Part shown: positions 1-13,824 of the stretch, in pieces
How the letters are laid out: every line of letters begins with the position of its first letter
Numbering within the stretch: the stretch's first letter is position 1
DNA from: Xenorhabdus thuongxuanensis
GTDB lineage: Bacteria > Pseudomonadota > Gammaproteobacteria > Enterobacterales > Enterobacteriaceae
Length of the DNA stretch: 64,000 bases
Assembly: GCF_001908095.1 (NCBI RefSeq)
Contig: NZ_MKGR01000022.1
Location: forward strand, 1 to 64,000
Direction of reading: 5' to 3'
Notes under the pieces: model-generated
What the model was told of the DNA's origin: nothing
The model's database searches: none
The model's input: the letters and a program-made list of their open reading frames with translations, nothing else
Position numbers and translations under genes: made by a program

Positions 1-13
1 CTTATTGTGTCAA
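1..13 (-). promoter_or_regulatory. rRNA operon P2 promoter, -35 element (partial)
   Basis: On the minus strand a perfect TTGACA hexamer lies at 8-13 (plus strand tgtcaa). It is about 70 bases downstream of the P1 promoter, where P2 of enterobacterial rRNA operons sits. Its -10 element and the 16S gene would lie beyond the left edge of the window, so this is only a partial promoter call. Confidence 0.6.
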
Positions 14-73
14 GCCTTATTTTTCAGGGCCTTTCACGTTGTCATCCCGACAGGTTTGTGTGTTTGTCGTGAC

Positions 74-150
74 AACGGAAGCGCATTATAGGGAGTTTTA
101 TGGTTCTGACAATAGTTTTTTTTAATTTTTTTTCTGTTCGTGTTTTTTTT
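74..150 (-). promoter_or_regulatory. rRNA operon P1 promoter with UP element
   Basis: Read on the minus strand there is TTGTCA (107-112), a 16-base spacer, TATAAT (85-90) and a GC-rich discriminator GCGC (81-84). This closely resembles rrn P1 of E. coli, which also has a 16-base spacer and a similar sequence before the -10. Upstream (113-150) are long A/T runs that fit an UP element. In E. coli the rrnA operon follows trkH-hemG in the same orientation, so this is most likely the same rRNA operon starting just outside the window. Transcription would start near position 78 and run leftwards. Confidence 0.85.
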
Positions 151-187
151 CCTCAAAACGAGGTAATAACCAGCAGAAAGACTGTTT

Positions 188-730
188 TTAAAGCGTTTTA
201 TCACACGATATTTGCAAAAATTTTTCAGAAAAATGATCTACCTGTTCCCAATCAGTGTATTCAACTTCTTTTGTAGTATCTGTTTCTCCTCCGGTTATTC
301 GCATAATGAACTGAATCATGATGCGATCCAACCAACGATAACGTGGATAAAGTAGCGCTCCCGCGAAAACTCCGCATAAATCAGGTTGCCACGGACTCTT
401 TATTAAAAACTTACGTACATAAGCGTTCGTTTCTGGTGTTCTTTTTTCTGGGTTCCTCGCCGTTAAATTGACACCAAAGAAAGCCGTTGGCATTTGGTTC
501 AATTGTTTTTGATGGCGGATGACAAAATCATGCAATACAGAATTGAAACGACCATAACGTATCGACGCCCCTACCATTACTTTTTGGTAAGGCGTCAAAT
601 TGATTTGTTTCACTGTAGAAAGATCTCTTAACTCACATTTAATACCAGCACGACGGAGGTTCTCTGCAATACGGGTAATAATTTTTTTGGTCTGCCCATC
701 TTGGGTAGAATAGAGCAACAAATAACGCAT
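188..730 (-). CDS. hemG: Protoporphyrinogen IX dehydrogenase (menaquinone) HemG
   Basis: Flavodoxin-like, FMN-dependent enzyme that oxidises protoporphyrinogen IX to protoporphyrin IX in heme synthesis, passing electrons to quinones at the inner membrane. The N-terminus carries the flavodoxin FMN loop (STQDGQT, about residues 7-13), and the signatures GASIRYGR and GGETDT match E. coli HemG. The product is 180 residues, essentially the usual length. An upstream in-frame GTG overlapping the trkH stop would add 13 residues, but the ATG at 730 has an AAGGA ribosome site and matches the E. coli start. It is the last gene of pepQ-yigZ-trkH-hemG, just upstream of the rRNA promoter. Confidence 0.95.
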   Translation of the reverse strand: MRYLLLYSTQDGQTKKIITRIAENLRRAGIKCELRDLSTVKQINLTPYQKVMVGASIRYGRFNSVLHDFVIRHQKQLNQMPTAFFGVNLTARNPEKRTPETNAYVRKFLIKSPWQPDLCGVFAGALLYPRYRWLDRIMIQFIMRITGGETDTTKEVEYTDWEQVDHFSEKFLQISCDKTL

Positions 731-768
731 AAATACGTCCTTATTAAACAGAGGATCACATATAAACA

Positions 769-2220
769 CTATTCACGCCAAAATGTAGGGGTAAATAGCA
801 CCAATAATGTGAACACTTCCAAACGTCCAAATAACATAGTGACAACCAATATCCATTTAGCCGCAGGGTTCATAGTTGTAAAGTTGTCAGCAACGACTCC
901 CAATCCTGGCCCCAAGTTATTCAATGTTGCGGCGATGGCAGAAAAAGCAGAAAATTCATCAACCCCTGTTGCGATCAATAACAACATACTAACGACAAAA
1001 ACCAATGCGTAAGCAGAGAAAAAACCCCATACTGCTTCAATAATTCGTTCCGGTAATGCTCGTCGTCCCAATTTAATGGTATATACCGCATTCGGGTGTA
1101 CTAACCGCTTTAATTCACGAGATCCTTGCAGGAATAGCAACAAAATACGGATAACTTTGAGACCACCACCCGTCGAACCCGCACATCCCCCTATAAAGGC
1201 AGAACATAACAGCAAAAAAGGCAAAAACAGGGGCCAATTGGCAAAAGAATCCGTTGTAAACCCCGCCGTTGTCGCCATAGAGACAACTTGAAAAAAAGCA
1301 TGATTCAAAGATTCCCATTCTGATTCATAAACGGAATGTTGCCATAATATCAACATACAGATTGCCAATAGTGACAACTGAATAGTAATGAACATCCGAA
1401 ATTCTGGATCACGCCAGTACACTTTCAAGCTTCGTCCAGAAAGAACTGCAAAATGCAAACCAAAATTACAGCCCGAAATCAATAAGAAAATGGCAATAAT
1501 CGTGTTAATGGCCGGGCTATTGAAAAAACCGATACTAGCATCATGGGTAGAAAACCCACCAATAGCGATGGTAGAAAAGCTATGAGAAATTGCATCGAAT
1601 ACCGACATTCCCGCGGCCCACAATGCCAGCGCACAGGCAATTGTTAACAAGACATAAATCAGCCAAAGCGTTTTTGCCGTTTCTGCAATACGAGGACGCA
1701 TTTTATTGTCTTTCAACGGCCCCGGCATTTCTGCACGATAAAGCTGCATTCCCCCAACACCAAGCAAAGGTAAGATCGCCACAGCCAGAACGATAATTCC
1801 CATGCCGCCTAACCATTGCAACATTTGTCGATAGAACAAAATAGCCTTGGGAAGGGAATCAAGGCCAACAAGCGTCGTCGCCCCAGTTGTCGTCAAGCCA
1901 GAAAATGATTCAAAAAAGGCATCTGTGACTGAAAGATTGGGTTTTTCAGAGAAAATAAATGGCAATGCCCCCACACTTCCCAACACAGTCCAAAATAGGA
2001 CAACAATCAAAAAGCCCTCTTTCGGCTTGAGTTCAGATTTTTGTTCACGATTAGGTATCCATAACATTAAACCAATGACGAGAGCAAAGATGAATGTCTG
2101 GCTGAATGCCCTGCCTGCGCCATCTCGATAGATCAATGCTACCAATCCCGGAATAATCATTGTGACAGAGAAAAGAATGACAAGTAGTCCAACAATACGG
2201 GTTATGGCACGAAAATGCAT
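769..2220 (-). CDS. trkH: Trk potassium uptake protein TrkH
   Basis: Integral membrane potassium-translocating subunit of the Trk system; it works with the NAD-binding regulator TrkA. The 483-residue product has the family's repeated membrane-pore-membrane units and selectivity-filter-like segments such as TTTGATT (near residue 111), IAIGGFST, TTAGFTTD and NNLGPG. It is collinear with E. coli TrkH and the same length. The stop overlaps a GTG upstream of hemG, and yigZ lies 51 bases upstream, so it is probably cotranscribed with both. Confidence 0.97.
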   Translation of the reverse strand: MHFRAITRIVGLLVILFSVTMIIPGLVALIYRDGAGRAFSQTFIFALVIGLMLWIPNREQKSELKPKEGFLIVVLFWTVLGSVGALPFIFSEKPNLSVTDAFFESFSGLTTTGATTLVGLDSLPKAILFYRQMLQWLGGMGIIVLAVAILPLLGVGGMQLYRAEMPGPLKDNKMRPRIAETAKTLWLIYVLLTIACALALWAAGMSVFDAISHSFSTIAIGGFSTHDASIGFFNSPAINTIIAIFLLISGCNFGLHFAVLSGRSLKVYWRDPEFRMFITIQLSLLAICMLILWQHSVYESEWESLNHAFFQVVSMATTAGFTTDSFANWPLFLPFLLLCSAFIGGCAGSTGGGLKVIRILLLFLQGSRELKRLVHPNAVYTIKLGRRALPERIIEAVWGFFSAYALVFVVSMLLLIATGVDEFSAFSAIAATLNNLGPGLGVVADNFTTMNPAAKWILVVTMLFGRLEVFTLLVLFTPTFWRE

Positions 2221-2271
2221 TCGGCTGGTTCCTTAGAAATCCGGTATGAAGAAATAATTATGATTTTGGTG

Positions 2272-2883
2272 TTAAGAACTTGGCGTTAAAAATAAAGCAC
2301 CACGGCTCAAGTCCCGTAATTTATCACCTATCTCACCAACAAGCGCAGTTGGCAACGAGACTTGTAACGTAATATTTTCAGCATAATCACTGGCGATCAC
2401 TTGCCCAGAGAATTGATGTAACAACTGTTCTACCATTGAAATATGTGCATACTCACACTGTAACTGGTATAACTTCTGCGGTACTTTGTATTCGGTTTGC
2501 AACAACTTCAAAGCTTGCTGTACACCATTGCCATAGGCTTTTACTAAACCACCCGTACCAAGTTTTATGCCACCAAAATAGCGAACAGATACAGCGGTAA
2601 TTTCCCCCAGACCACTTCCTATTAACTGAGCAATCATTGGCTTGCCAGCGGTTCCAGTAGGCTCGCCATCATCAGAAAATCCTAACTTTTGGGAATCATC
2701 CGGCGCACCTGCCACAAAAGCCCAGCAATGATGCCGAGCATCTGGATATTGCTCTTTGATGCTTTGGATAAATAACTTAGCTTCGTCCACCCCGCTGGTG
2801 TGCTCCAGCAGGGTAATGAAACGACTCTTTTTTATTTCTTCAGTAAAGCTGACTGAAGCCGCTGGAATTAAATAAGGCTTCAT
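2272..2883 (-). CDS. yigZ: YigZ, IMPACT/YigZ family protein
   Basis: Member of the UPF0029/IMPACT family, whose bacterial role is not settled. The N-terminal domain holds the family signature (AGAPDDSQKLGFSDDGEPTG, about residues 57-76) followed by VRYFGGIKLGTGGL. The C-terminal half (about residues 135-203) is the smaller DUF1949-type domain. The length of 203 residues is normal. Its ATG shares one base with the pepQ stop codon (TAATG), which indicates translational coupling within pepQ-yigZ-trkH-hemG. Confidence 0.93.
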   Translation of the reverse strand: MKPYLIPAASVSFTEEIKKSRFITLLEHTSGVDEAKLFIQSIKEQYPDARHHCWAFVAGAPDDSQKLGFSDDGEPTGTAGKPMIAQLIGSGLGEITAVSVRYFGGIKLGTGGLVKAYGNGVQQALKLLQTEYKVPQKLYQLQCEYAHISMVEQLLHQFSGQVIASDYAENITLQVSLPTALVGEIGDKLRDLSRGALFLTPSS

Positions 2884-4217
2884 TACGATAATTGTAATTC
2901 TCTGGTCATATTTTCAATTTTTCCATCGTGAATAACGATGTTATCTTCAATACGAATACCACCATAAGTTTTCAACATATCGATTTTTTTCCAATCGAAA
3001 TGTTGGCGATATTCGCTTTCACGCCACTGCGCTAATAAAGTTTCAATGAAATAGATCCCAGGTTCAATGGTCAAAACCATTCTTGGCTCCAGAATACGGG
3101 TACAGCGCAAATAAGGATGCATCTCTGGGGCTGCCAGATGAGCCCCTCTATCATCTTGCATAAACCCAGCAGCATCATGCACCTGCAACCCCAGAGGATG
3201 ACCGAGTCCGTGTGGGAAAAATGGTGTCGTCAATCCTGTCTCAACCATACCTTCTTCACTGATTCCATGAACAATATCATGTTTTTTCAATATCCTGGCT
3301 ATGCGTTTATGCATATTAACATGGTAATCAGTATACCGAACTCCCGTTTTAATTGTGCCGATGATCGCCTGCTGTTCTTCATTCAGATCCTTTATCAGTG
3401 AAGCGAAATCGTTATTAGGTTTTGCTGCATAGGTTCTAGTAATATCCGCTGCATAACCATGATATTCCGCTCCAGCATCAATCAAGAAACTGCGTATTTC
3501 CGAAGGAACCCTCTGCTGTAATTTGTTATAGTGCAAAACAGCCGTATTTTCATTCAAGGCAACAATATTATCATAAGGAACATCGGTATCACGGTGTCCG
3601 GTTGCCATCAAATAGAACATATTGATTTCAAATTCGCTCACACCAGACAAAAATGCATCATAGGCTGCCAGATGACCATTGACGGCGGTTTTCTGGGCTT
3701 CACGCATACAAATCAATTCGTAATCTGTTTTGTATGAACGATGATAATTCAAATAATCCAAAACAGCTTTTGGGTTGATATTGTGATCAAGAATACCCAA
3801 AGATTTAGCACATTCAGTTTGTTCACCAATATAAGCTGCATTCTGTTTTGCTAATCCATTCAGTTTTGTGTTGATATCTTCAGCAGTTGCCAAATGAATC
3901 ATTTCTATTTCGTCAGTCCAATAGCCATTGGGCAAGGGATCTATGCTATGCCAGTAATCTACAGGTGAATAAAACCAGAGCTTAGGTTTATTGACTCCAT
4001 CAATCCACAACCAGCAATTAGGCACTTTGGTCACAGGTACCCAAGCCTTAAAGTGTGCATTGACCTTAAACGGATAATGGCTGTCATCGAGAAAAACCCG
4101 TAATGATTCACCTGAGTGAATAAGCAAGGCGTCAAGCTGAGTTCGTTCTAAGATTTCTCGGGCACGTTTTTGTAAGGTTTTAATATGTTCTTGGTACAGA
4201 GATGCCAACTTTTCCAT
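2883..4217 (-). CDS. pepQ: Xaa-Pro dipeptidase PepQ
   Basis: Cytosolic metallopeptidase of the M24 'pita-bread' family that splits dipeptides with C-terminal proline. The 444-residue product has the expected metal-ligand motifs in order: [17 protein letters not shown] (two Asp), [13 protein letters not shown] (His), [15 protein letters not shown] (Glu) and GGIRIEDN (Glu). Size and order match E. coli PepQ. It is transcribed divergently from fadB, as in E. coli, and heads the operon that runs to hemG. Confidence 0.96.
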   Translation of the reverse strand: MEKLASLYQEHIKTLQKRAREILERTQLDALLIHSGESLRVFLDDSHYPFKVNAHFKAWVPVTKVPNCWLWIDGVNKPKLWFYSPVDYWHSIDPLPNGYWTDEIEMIHLATAEDINTKLNGLAKQNAAYIGEQTECAKSLGILDHNINPKAVLDYLNYHRSYKTDYELICMREAQKTAVNGHLAAYDAFLSGVSEFEINMFYLMATGHRDTDVPYDNIVALNENTAVLHYNKLQQRVPSEIRSFLIDAGAEYHGYAADITRTYAAKPNNDFASLIKDLNEEQQAIIGTIKTGVRYTDYHVNMHKRIARILKKHDIVHGISEEGMVETGLTTPFFPHGLGHPLGLQVHDAAGFMQDDRGAHLAAPEMHPYLRCTRILEPRMVLTIEPGIYFIETLLAQWRESEYRQHFDWKKIDMLKTYGGIRIEDNIVIHDGKIENMTRELQLS

Positions 4218-4447
4218 CTTAATTAGCCTTTTGATTTTTTGGCAGGAGCTTAAATATTATCACAATTCATTATGGGAGGAGCTATCACGTGAAAAACCCT
4301 CTTTCTAAAATTAAGCTAATATATTTATATTTTTCAAAACACTAACTAAATATATTGCTCCCTGCCATAAATCTTACCTGTGATCCGCCCTACAAAAAAT
4401 TAATCATCGGTTTGCATTAAATTAACACAGTAATCACAATCAACCTC

Positions 4448-4464
4448 ATCTGGTCATACCAGAT
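4448..4464. promoter_or_regulatory. FadR operator upstream of fadBA
   Basis: The 17-base dyad ATCTGGTCATACCAGAT fits the FadR consensus (TGGTNNNACCA core, symmetric arms). It sits 26 bases before the fadB start, where E. coli fadBA carries a FadR site. FadR would repress fadBA until long-chain acyl-CoA releases it. The divergent pepQ promoter lies on the other side of the same 273-base gap. Confidence 0.85.
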
Positions 4465-4490
4465 GGTATGCACTCATTGAGGAGAATGAC

Positions 4491-7852
<3,362 letters not shown>

Positions 7853-7972
7853 CCATGAAAACTTGGCTATAAAACATAGCTGATGATTGAAATTTATGGC
7901 TTTTAAAAATTAACGTTTTCCCTTGTCTGTCTTATCTATTGCATCACTCTAGTACGTTGTTGCCGTAGTTTC

Positions 7973-7998
7973 CCCGCCTGTCAGGGGCGGGTTTTTTT
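7973..7998 (+). terminator. fadBA intrinsic terminator
   Basis: CCCGCC (7973-7978) pairs with GGCGGG (7986-7991) and is followed immediately by seven T residues. It is 120 bases after the fadA stop, in the gap before the convergent fre gene. Confidence 0.8.
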
Positions 7999-8032
7999 AT
8001 TTTTGTCGTCTTATTTTTTATCGGCAAATGGC

Positions 8033-8734
8033 TCAAATAAACTCAAATGCATCCCCATACATGTGCTCTATGGATGCATCACGTTCACTACAGAACCGCT
8101 CACGAGCAATTTTAGCCATCTCAAAGCGACCAGCAATGTAGATATCATGGTTTGCCAGACTGCCGAAATCTTCCAAAACCGCACTCAGAACTGTGCCCGT
8201 TCTTCCGAGCCAGTACTCATCAACTTGTTCAACCACAGGAACAACAGTCAAATTAGGATAGTACTCACTCAATGATTGCAGCGCCCCCAAATCATAAAGG
8301 TGTTGCAATTCTCGTCCTCCCCAATAGATGGAAATTTCACGATTAGGATTTTTTTCCAATGCAGCCAGTAAGATAGAACGCGTATATGAGAATCCCGTTC
8401 CACCGGCAATCAATAACATCGGGTTTTCGCTGTCTTCACGAAACCATGCCTGACCATACGGAATATCAATATCAATAACTTTCTGGTCCAGAATCCTATC
8501 CATTACTGCCATCGCATAGAGATTTAGCTCAGAAGCACCAATATGCAACTCAATTATCTGTTTTTCTGATGGCGGCGATGCCATGGAGAAAGGACGCTTA
8601 TCCCTTTCATCCATAATCACCATTAAATATTGTCCTGCACGGAAAGAAAAAGGCGAATCAGGTAATAAACGAACCCGATAAACTGTATCTGTAATGGAGT
8701 CAACCGATGTTACTTTACAGCTTAATATTGTCAT
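8033..8734 (-). CDS. fre: NAD(P)H-flavin reductase Fre
   Basis: Soluble oxidoreductase that reduces free flavins with NAD(P)H and supplies reduced flavin to other enzymes. The flavin-binding RPFSMAS motif is at residues 47-53 and the nucleotide-binding [10 protein letters not shown] at 111-120. The 233-residue length is identical to E. coli Fre. It starts 10 bases after ubiD on the same strand. UbiD needs prenylated FMN made by UbiX from reduced FMN, so the pairing makes functional sense. Confidence 0.95.
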   Translation of the reverse strand: MTILSCKVTSVDSITDTVYRVRLLPDSPFSFRAGQYLMVIMDERDKRPFSMASPPSEKQIIELHIGASELNLYAMAVMDRILDQKVIDIDIPYGQAWFREDSENPMLLIAGGTGFSYTRSILLAALEKNPNREISIYWGGRELQHLYDLGALQSLSEYYPNLTVVPVVEQVDEYWLGRTGTVLSAVLEDFGSLANHDIYIAGRFEMAKIARERFCSERDASIEHMYGDAFEFI

Positions 8735-8744
8735 GCGTTCCCTC

Positions 8745-10226
8745 TTATCGCTTCAAAATATCTAATTGATCCCAAATTTCATCGACACGAGCCCGAATCT
8801 CATCGCTCATCACTATCGGGCGCCCCCATTCCCTTTGTGTCTCTCCTGGCCATTTATTCGTTGCATCTAATCCCATTTTTGAGCCTAACCCAGAAACAGG
8901 CGATGCAAAATCGAGATAGTCAATGGGTGTATTTTCCATTAAAACAGTATCTCTCTGCGGGTCCATTCGCGTTGTTATCGCCCAGATAACATCATTCCAA
9001 TCTCGCGCATTGATATCATCATCACAAACGATAACAAATTTTGTGTACATAAATTGTCTCAGATATGACCAAACTCCCATCATTACTCGCTTGGCATGGC
9101 CTGCATACTGTTTTTTCATTGTAACGACCGCGAGTCGATAAGAGCAGCCCTCTGGCGGCAAGTAAAAATCCACAATTTCAGGAAATTGTTTTTGTAATAT
9201 TGGCACCAAGACTTCATTCAACGCAACCCCTAGCACCGCAGGTTCATCCGGCGGACGCCCAGTGTAAGTAGAATGATAGATAGCATCACGACGTTGGGTA
9301 ATATGGGTAATCGTAAATACTGGAAACATATCTACTTCATTGTAATAGCCGGTATGATCACCATATGGCCCTTCTGGTGCCATTTCGTCAGGATCAATAT
9401 AGCCTTCAAGGATAATTTCAGCGCTGGCAGGCACTTCCAGATCATTGGATATACATTTGACGACTTCCGTTTTATACCCACGCAATAATCCCGCAAACGC
9501 ATATTCAGACAAGGTATCAGGAATTGGGGTGACCGCCCCCAATATCGTGGCAGGATCGGCACCCAACGCAACGGATACAGGGAAACGTTCCCCCGGATGA
9601 GACTGACACCATTCCTGAAAATCAAGCGCACCACCACGATGTGATAACCAACGCATAATCAGTTTGTTTTTTCCCAATACCTGTTGACGGTAGATACCTA
9701 AGTTTTGGCGCTCTTTATTAGGCCCCTTAGTCACCGTCAATCCCCAGGTAATCAGGGGAGCGGCATCTTCCGGCCAACAATGCATGACTGGAATACGGGT
9801 CAGATCCACCTCATCTCCTGCCCAAATCTGTTCCTGACAAGGCGCAGAGCTAAGGCGTTTGGTTGGCATATTCAAAACTTGTTTGAATTTAGGCAACTTA
9901 TCGACCAAATCACGGAAGCCTTTTGGTGGCTCAGGCTCTTTAAGGAAAGCCAATAGCTTCCCAACATCATGCAGTGCCTTAACATCATGCTGCCCCATTC
10001 CCATGGCAACGCGCTTAGGTGTCCCAAACAAATTGCACAACACAGGCATCGAATATCCCTTAGGATTTTCAAATAATAGAGCAGGGCCACCGGCACGAAG
10101 AGTACGATCTGCGATTTCAGTCATTTCCAGGTATGGGTCAACTTCCATACGAATTCGTTTTAATTCACCCGATTGTTCCAACAAGGAAAGAAAGTCTCTT
10201 AGATCGCGATATTTCATATTGTTCAT
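8745..10226 (-). CDS. ubiD: 4-hydroxy-3-polyprenylbenzoate decarboxylase UbiD
   Basis: Prenylated-FMN-dependent decarboxylase of ubiquinone synthesis. The 493-residue product is nearly collinear with E. coli UbiD (497). It includes the [26 protein letters not shown] and [18 protein letters not shown] segments that form the active site and metal/prFMN site. The extreme C-terminus is slightly shorter. The start at [12 protein letters not shown] aligns with E. coli. The 246-base gap upstream should hold divergent promoters for ubiD and rfaH; no clear operator was recognised. Confidence 0.97.
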   Translation of the reverse strand: MNNMKYRDLRDFLSLLEQSGELKRIRMEVDPYLEMTEIADRTLRAGGPALLFENPKGYSMPVLCNLFGTPKRVAMGMGQHDVKALHDVGKLLAFLKEPEPPKGFRDLVDKLPKFKQVLNMPTKRLSSAPCQEQIWAGDEVDLTRIPVMHCWPEDAAPLITWGLTVTKGPNKERQNLGIYRQQVLGKNKLIMRWLSHRGGALDFQEWCQSHPGERFPVSVALGADPATILGAVTPIPDTLSEYAFAGLLRGYKTEVVKCISNDLEVPASAEIILEGYIDPDEMAPEGPYGDHTGYYNEVDMFPVFTITHITQRRDAIYHSTYTGRPPDEPAVLGVALNEVLVPILQKQFPEIVDFYLPPEGCSYRLAVVTMKKQYAGHAKRVMMGVWSYLRQFMYTKFVIVCDDDINARDWNDVIWAITTRMDPQRDTVLMENTPIDYLDFASPVSGLGSKMGLDATNKWPGETQREWGRPIVMSDEIRARVDEIWDQLDILKR

Positions 10227-10472
10227 TCGTGCCGATTTTCAAGGAGGGAAAGCCATTATAATCCCTCCCATGAGGGTTACAAGGAAAACTCATAACCTGC
10301 TAAAAAACAATGGATTTAGTGCAATAACTAATATATGGACTTTTACTGAAAATAAGTACGGTAGAATATAAAAAAATACGACTTACACTTTAAATAACGT
10401 CTATTTTTACTGATGACCCTTTAGCACTGGTTTTGTTATGCTAGACATTCTACGCAATGGAGTCGAAATATT

Positions 10473-10961
10473 ATGGGAAATTGGTATCTTCTTTACTGTA
10501 AACGTGGGCAAATATCTCGGGCAATAGAGAACTTAGAGCGACAGGACGTAATTTGCTTAACACCTACAGCCAAAATTGAAAAAATCATTCGAGGTAAACG
10601 AACCACGGTTACTGAACCACTGTTTCCCAATTACCTGTTTGTTCACTTTGATCCTGAACTTATTCATACCACTACTATTAACTCAACACGTGGTGTAAAT
10701 CATTTCGTTCGGTTCAGCACTTATCCTACCATTGTTCCACAGACGTTAATTGATGAATTAATGTCTGTTACCGAGCAAGAATATATTGCACCTGAAACCC
10801 CAATTACTGGTGATACTGTCTTGATCACTGAGGGAATTTTCGAAGGCATTCAAGCAATTTATAACGAGCCAAATGGGGAAACCCGTTCCATTCTCTTGCT
10901 GAATATTCTCAATAAAGAAGTTTCTAAAGTTTTAGATAATAAACATTTCATCAAAGTTTAA
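10473..10961 (+). CDS. rfaH: Transcription/translation antiterminator RfaH
   Basis: NusG paralogue recruited at ops sites to prevent pausing and Rho termination in long operons for LPS, capsule, toxins or conjugation. The 162-residue length equals E. coli RfaH. The N-terminal NGN domain (about 1-100) starts with the typical NWYLLYCKRGQ, and a C-terminal KOW/fold-switching domain follows (about 110-162). A GGAG lies upstream of the ATG. No ops element was seen in the window, so its targets are elsewhere. Confidence 0.95.
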   Translation: MGNWYLLYCKRGQISRAIENLERQDVICLTPTAKIEKIIRGKRTTVTEPLFPNYLFVHFDPELIHTTTINSTRGVNHFVRFSTYPTIVPQTLIDELMSVTEQEYIAPETPITGDTVLITEGIFEGIQAIYNEPNGETRSILLLNILNKEVSKVLDNKHFIKV

Positions 10962-10968
10962 TCAGAAA

Positions 10969-10990
10969 ACGGGCAAAGTTGCCCGTCTTT
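10969..10990. terminator. Bidirectional terminator between rfaH and hemB
   Basis: ACGGGCAA (10969-10976) and TTGCCCGT (10979-10986) form a perfect 8-bp stem. T-rich bases follow on the plus strand (CTTTAT) and TTTTC on the minus strand. It lies between the convergent rfaH and hemB genes. Confidence 0.7.
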
Positions 10991-11013
10991 ATATATTCAA
11001 GCGATTACAGTAA

Positions 11014-12039
<1,026 letters not shown>

Positions 12040-12044
12040 CTAAT

Positions 12045-12072
12045 GTAAAACCCAGCGACAAAGCGCTGGGTT
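12045..12072 (-). terminator. tat operon terminator
   Basis: AACCCAGCG (12049-12057) pairs with CGCTGGGTT (12064-12072). On the minus strand the stem ends in a TTTTAC tract. It lies between tatC and hemB and separates the tat operon from hemB. Confidence 0.75.
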
Positions 12073-12147
12073 AATAGTCATCACTTCATAATAATGATGT
12101 TAACACCATCAATTAGTTCGCGATAATTATGAATGCTCGGCGTCAGA

Positions 12148-12936
12148 TTATTTTTTAAAATTGTCGCCAATATCACTGTCTGATTTATCTTCTGGATTGA
12201 TTAAATTACGGCGTCCCCATTTGCCAACATAGAACTGCGAAAGCAAAATTCCCAGTTCAAATAATAAATACATGGGAACCGCTAACAGAGTCTGTGAGAA
12301 AACATCAGGTGGTGTTAACAACATACCAACCACAAACGCCCCAACTAAAATATAAGGACGTTTTCTTTTTAGTGATTCTGGCGTCACTACTCCACTCCAA
12401 CACAACAAAATAATGGCAATAGGTATTTCAAATGAAACGCCAAAAGCCATAAACAGCGCCATGACAAAGCTTAGGTAGTTACTGATATCCGTCGAGATAA
12501 CAACCCCTGTGGGCACGGTATTGATAAAGAAACCAAACGCAATGGGAAAAACAACAAAATATGCGAATGCCATTCCCAGATAAAACAATATGCTACTGGA
12601 AAACAGCAGGGGCATAATCAAACGGCGTTCGTGCTTATACAGTGCCGGTGCAATAAATGCCCATACTTGATAAAGGATCATCGGTGCCGAAACAAAGATA
12701 GACACCATAATGGTCAGTTTAATTGGTGTAAAAAAAGGTGACGCAACATCTGTTGCAATCATATTAGCGCCTTTAGGTAATTGTTCCATTAAGGGCGCTG
12801 CAATAAGCCGATAAATATCATTGGAAAAATAAACTAATGCCAGAAACACTATCAGCACAGTAATTAGGCTATTTAAAATCCGCTTACGTAGTTCAATCAA
12901 GTGACTGATAAGAGGTTGGGTATTATCCACAGACAT
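12148..12936 (-). CDS. tatC: Sec-independent translocase subunit TatC
   Basis: Polytopic core of the twin-arginine translocon; together with TatB it recognises the RR signal peptides of folded proteins. The 262-residue product begins with the family's [12 protein letters not shown] and has six predicted membrane segments. The PALYKHERR and [10 protein letters not shown] motifs are present. It starts three bases after tatB on the same strand. The C-terminal tail is charged and a few residues longer than in E. coli (258). Confidence 0.96.
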   Translation of the reverse strand: MSVDNTQPLISHLIELRKRILNSLITVLIVFLALVYFSNDIYRLIAAPLMEQLPKGANMIATDVASPFFTPIKLTIMVSIFVSAPMILYQVWAFIAPALYKHERRLIMPLLFSSSILFYLGMAFAYFVVFPIAFGFFINTVPTGVVISTDISNYLSFVMALFMAFGVSFEIPIAIILLCWSGVVTPESLKRKRPYILVGAFVVGMLLTPPDVFSQTLLAVPMYLLFELGILLSQFYVGKWGRRNLINPEDKSDSDIGDNFKK

Positions 12937-12939
12937 GTT

Positions 12940-13422
12940 TCAGTGTTCGCCATTTGCTTGTTCAAGAGATTTTTTTTTCTGCTGCTCTGGTCTTGTGCTC
13001 GGTTGCTCTGCAATGACTGGTTCTGCACTGACCTGTTCTGAATTCGAGTGCCTTGCAACCGATTGGGACTCAGAAGAATGAAAATGCGTTTCGTCTTCCT
13101 CTAACTCTCTCATTTCATCCGGTTTCAACTGATAGGTATTTTTCAATGATTCAGCCGCTTGCTTTAGCTCCTCCATTGATGCTTTCAATTCTGGCGAAAG
13201 TGATTGCAGATCGGCTTTTTCTTCCATTTTCTTCAGAGTATCCTGAAGCTCTTGCAATTTCAGTTCCTGGGCAAGCTCATTCTGGACATTAGCCGCCAGA
13301 GAGCGCAATGTCCGAATCCAGCCAGCCACTGTTTTTACTGCAACAGGCAGACGTTCCGGCCCCAGAACAACCAAGCCAATGATCATCACTAACAGTAGTT
13401 CACTAAAACCAATGTCAAACAC
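12940..13422 (-). CDS. tatB: Sec-independent translocase subunit TatB
   Basis: Single-span component that forms the substrate receptor with TatC. The N-terminus [12 protein letters not shown] has Glu8 inside the membrane helix, and a Gly-Pro hinge follows at residues 21-22 (LGPERLPVA). An amphipathic and coiled region follows, then a variable polar tail (about residues 100-160) rich in Glu, Gln and Ser. The 160 residues are slightly fewer than in E. coli (171), with the difference in the tail. Spacing to tatA and tatC is three bases each. Confidence 0.95.
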   Translation of the reverse strand: MFDIGFSELLLVMIIGLVVLGPERLPVAVKTVAGWIRTLRSLAANVQNELAQELKLQELQDTLKKMEEKADLQSLSPELKASMEELKQAAESLKNTYQLKPDEMRELEEDETHFHSSESQSVARHSNSEQVSAEPVIAEQPSTRPEQQKKKSLEQANGEH

Positions 13423-13425
13423 GGT

Positions 13426-13692
13426 TTATACCTGCTCTTTGTCTTTACTTTTATTCTCTGAATGTTCAGATTGTGCAGCCATGGACTTTTCAGTGAGATT
13501 TCTTGTTTCGAACTCAGCATCCTGGCTCATTTTTTCCGGCTGCTGTGGTTTTTCATCATCATTCATTGCCTTTTTAAAGCCCTTTATTGATTCACCCAAG
13601 TCTGAACCCAATGTACGAAGCTTATTAGTACCAAATATCAGTACAACAATGACAGCTATGATGAGCAATTGCCAAATACTTATACCACCCAT
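13426..13692 (-). CDS. tatA: Sec-independent translocase subunit TatA
   Basis: Pore-forming or membrane-weakening subunit of the Tat system. The 88-residue product has an N-terminal membrane helix with Gln8 and the F20-G21-T22 hinge, then the amphipathic helix ([20 protein letters not shown]) and an acidic, polar tail. It is the first gene of tatABC. ubiB ends 132 bases upstream on the same strand, so read-through from the ubi genes is possible, as in E. coli. Confidence 0.96.
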   Translation of the reverse strand: MGGISIWQLLIIAVIVVLIFGTNKLRTLGSDLGESIKGFKKAMNDDEKPQQPEKMSQDAEFETRNLTEKSMAAQSEHSENKSKDKEQV

Positions 13693-13824
13693 ACTGACCT
13701 ACCTCTATTCATCAGAATATTACTAGTGATTTAATTATAAACGACGAACCCGATGTTCAAAAATAACGCAATCATACAAGGATCGTGGTAAAATTACCTT
13801 GATTTAATCTCCATCATTACTGAA

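Noticed and set aside
701-1012. Open frames antisense to trkH, fadB, uvrA, metE and other core genes
   Set aside because: They overlap highly conserved genes on the other strand, lack ribosome sites and show no recognisable protein features.
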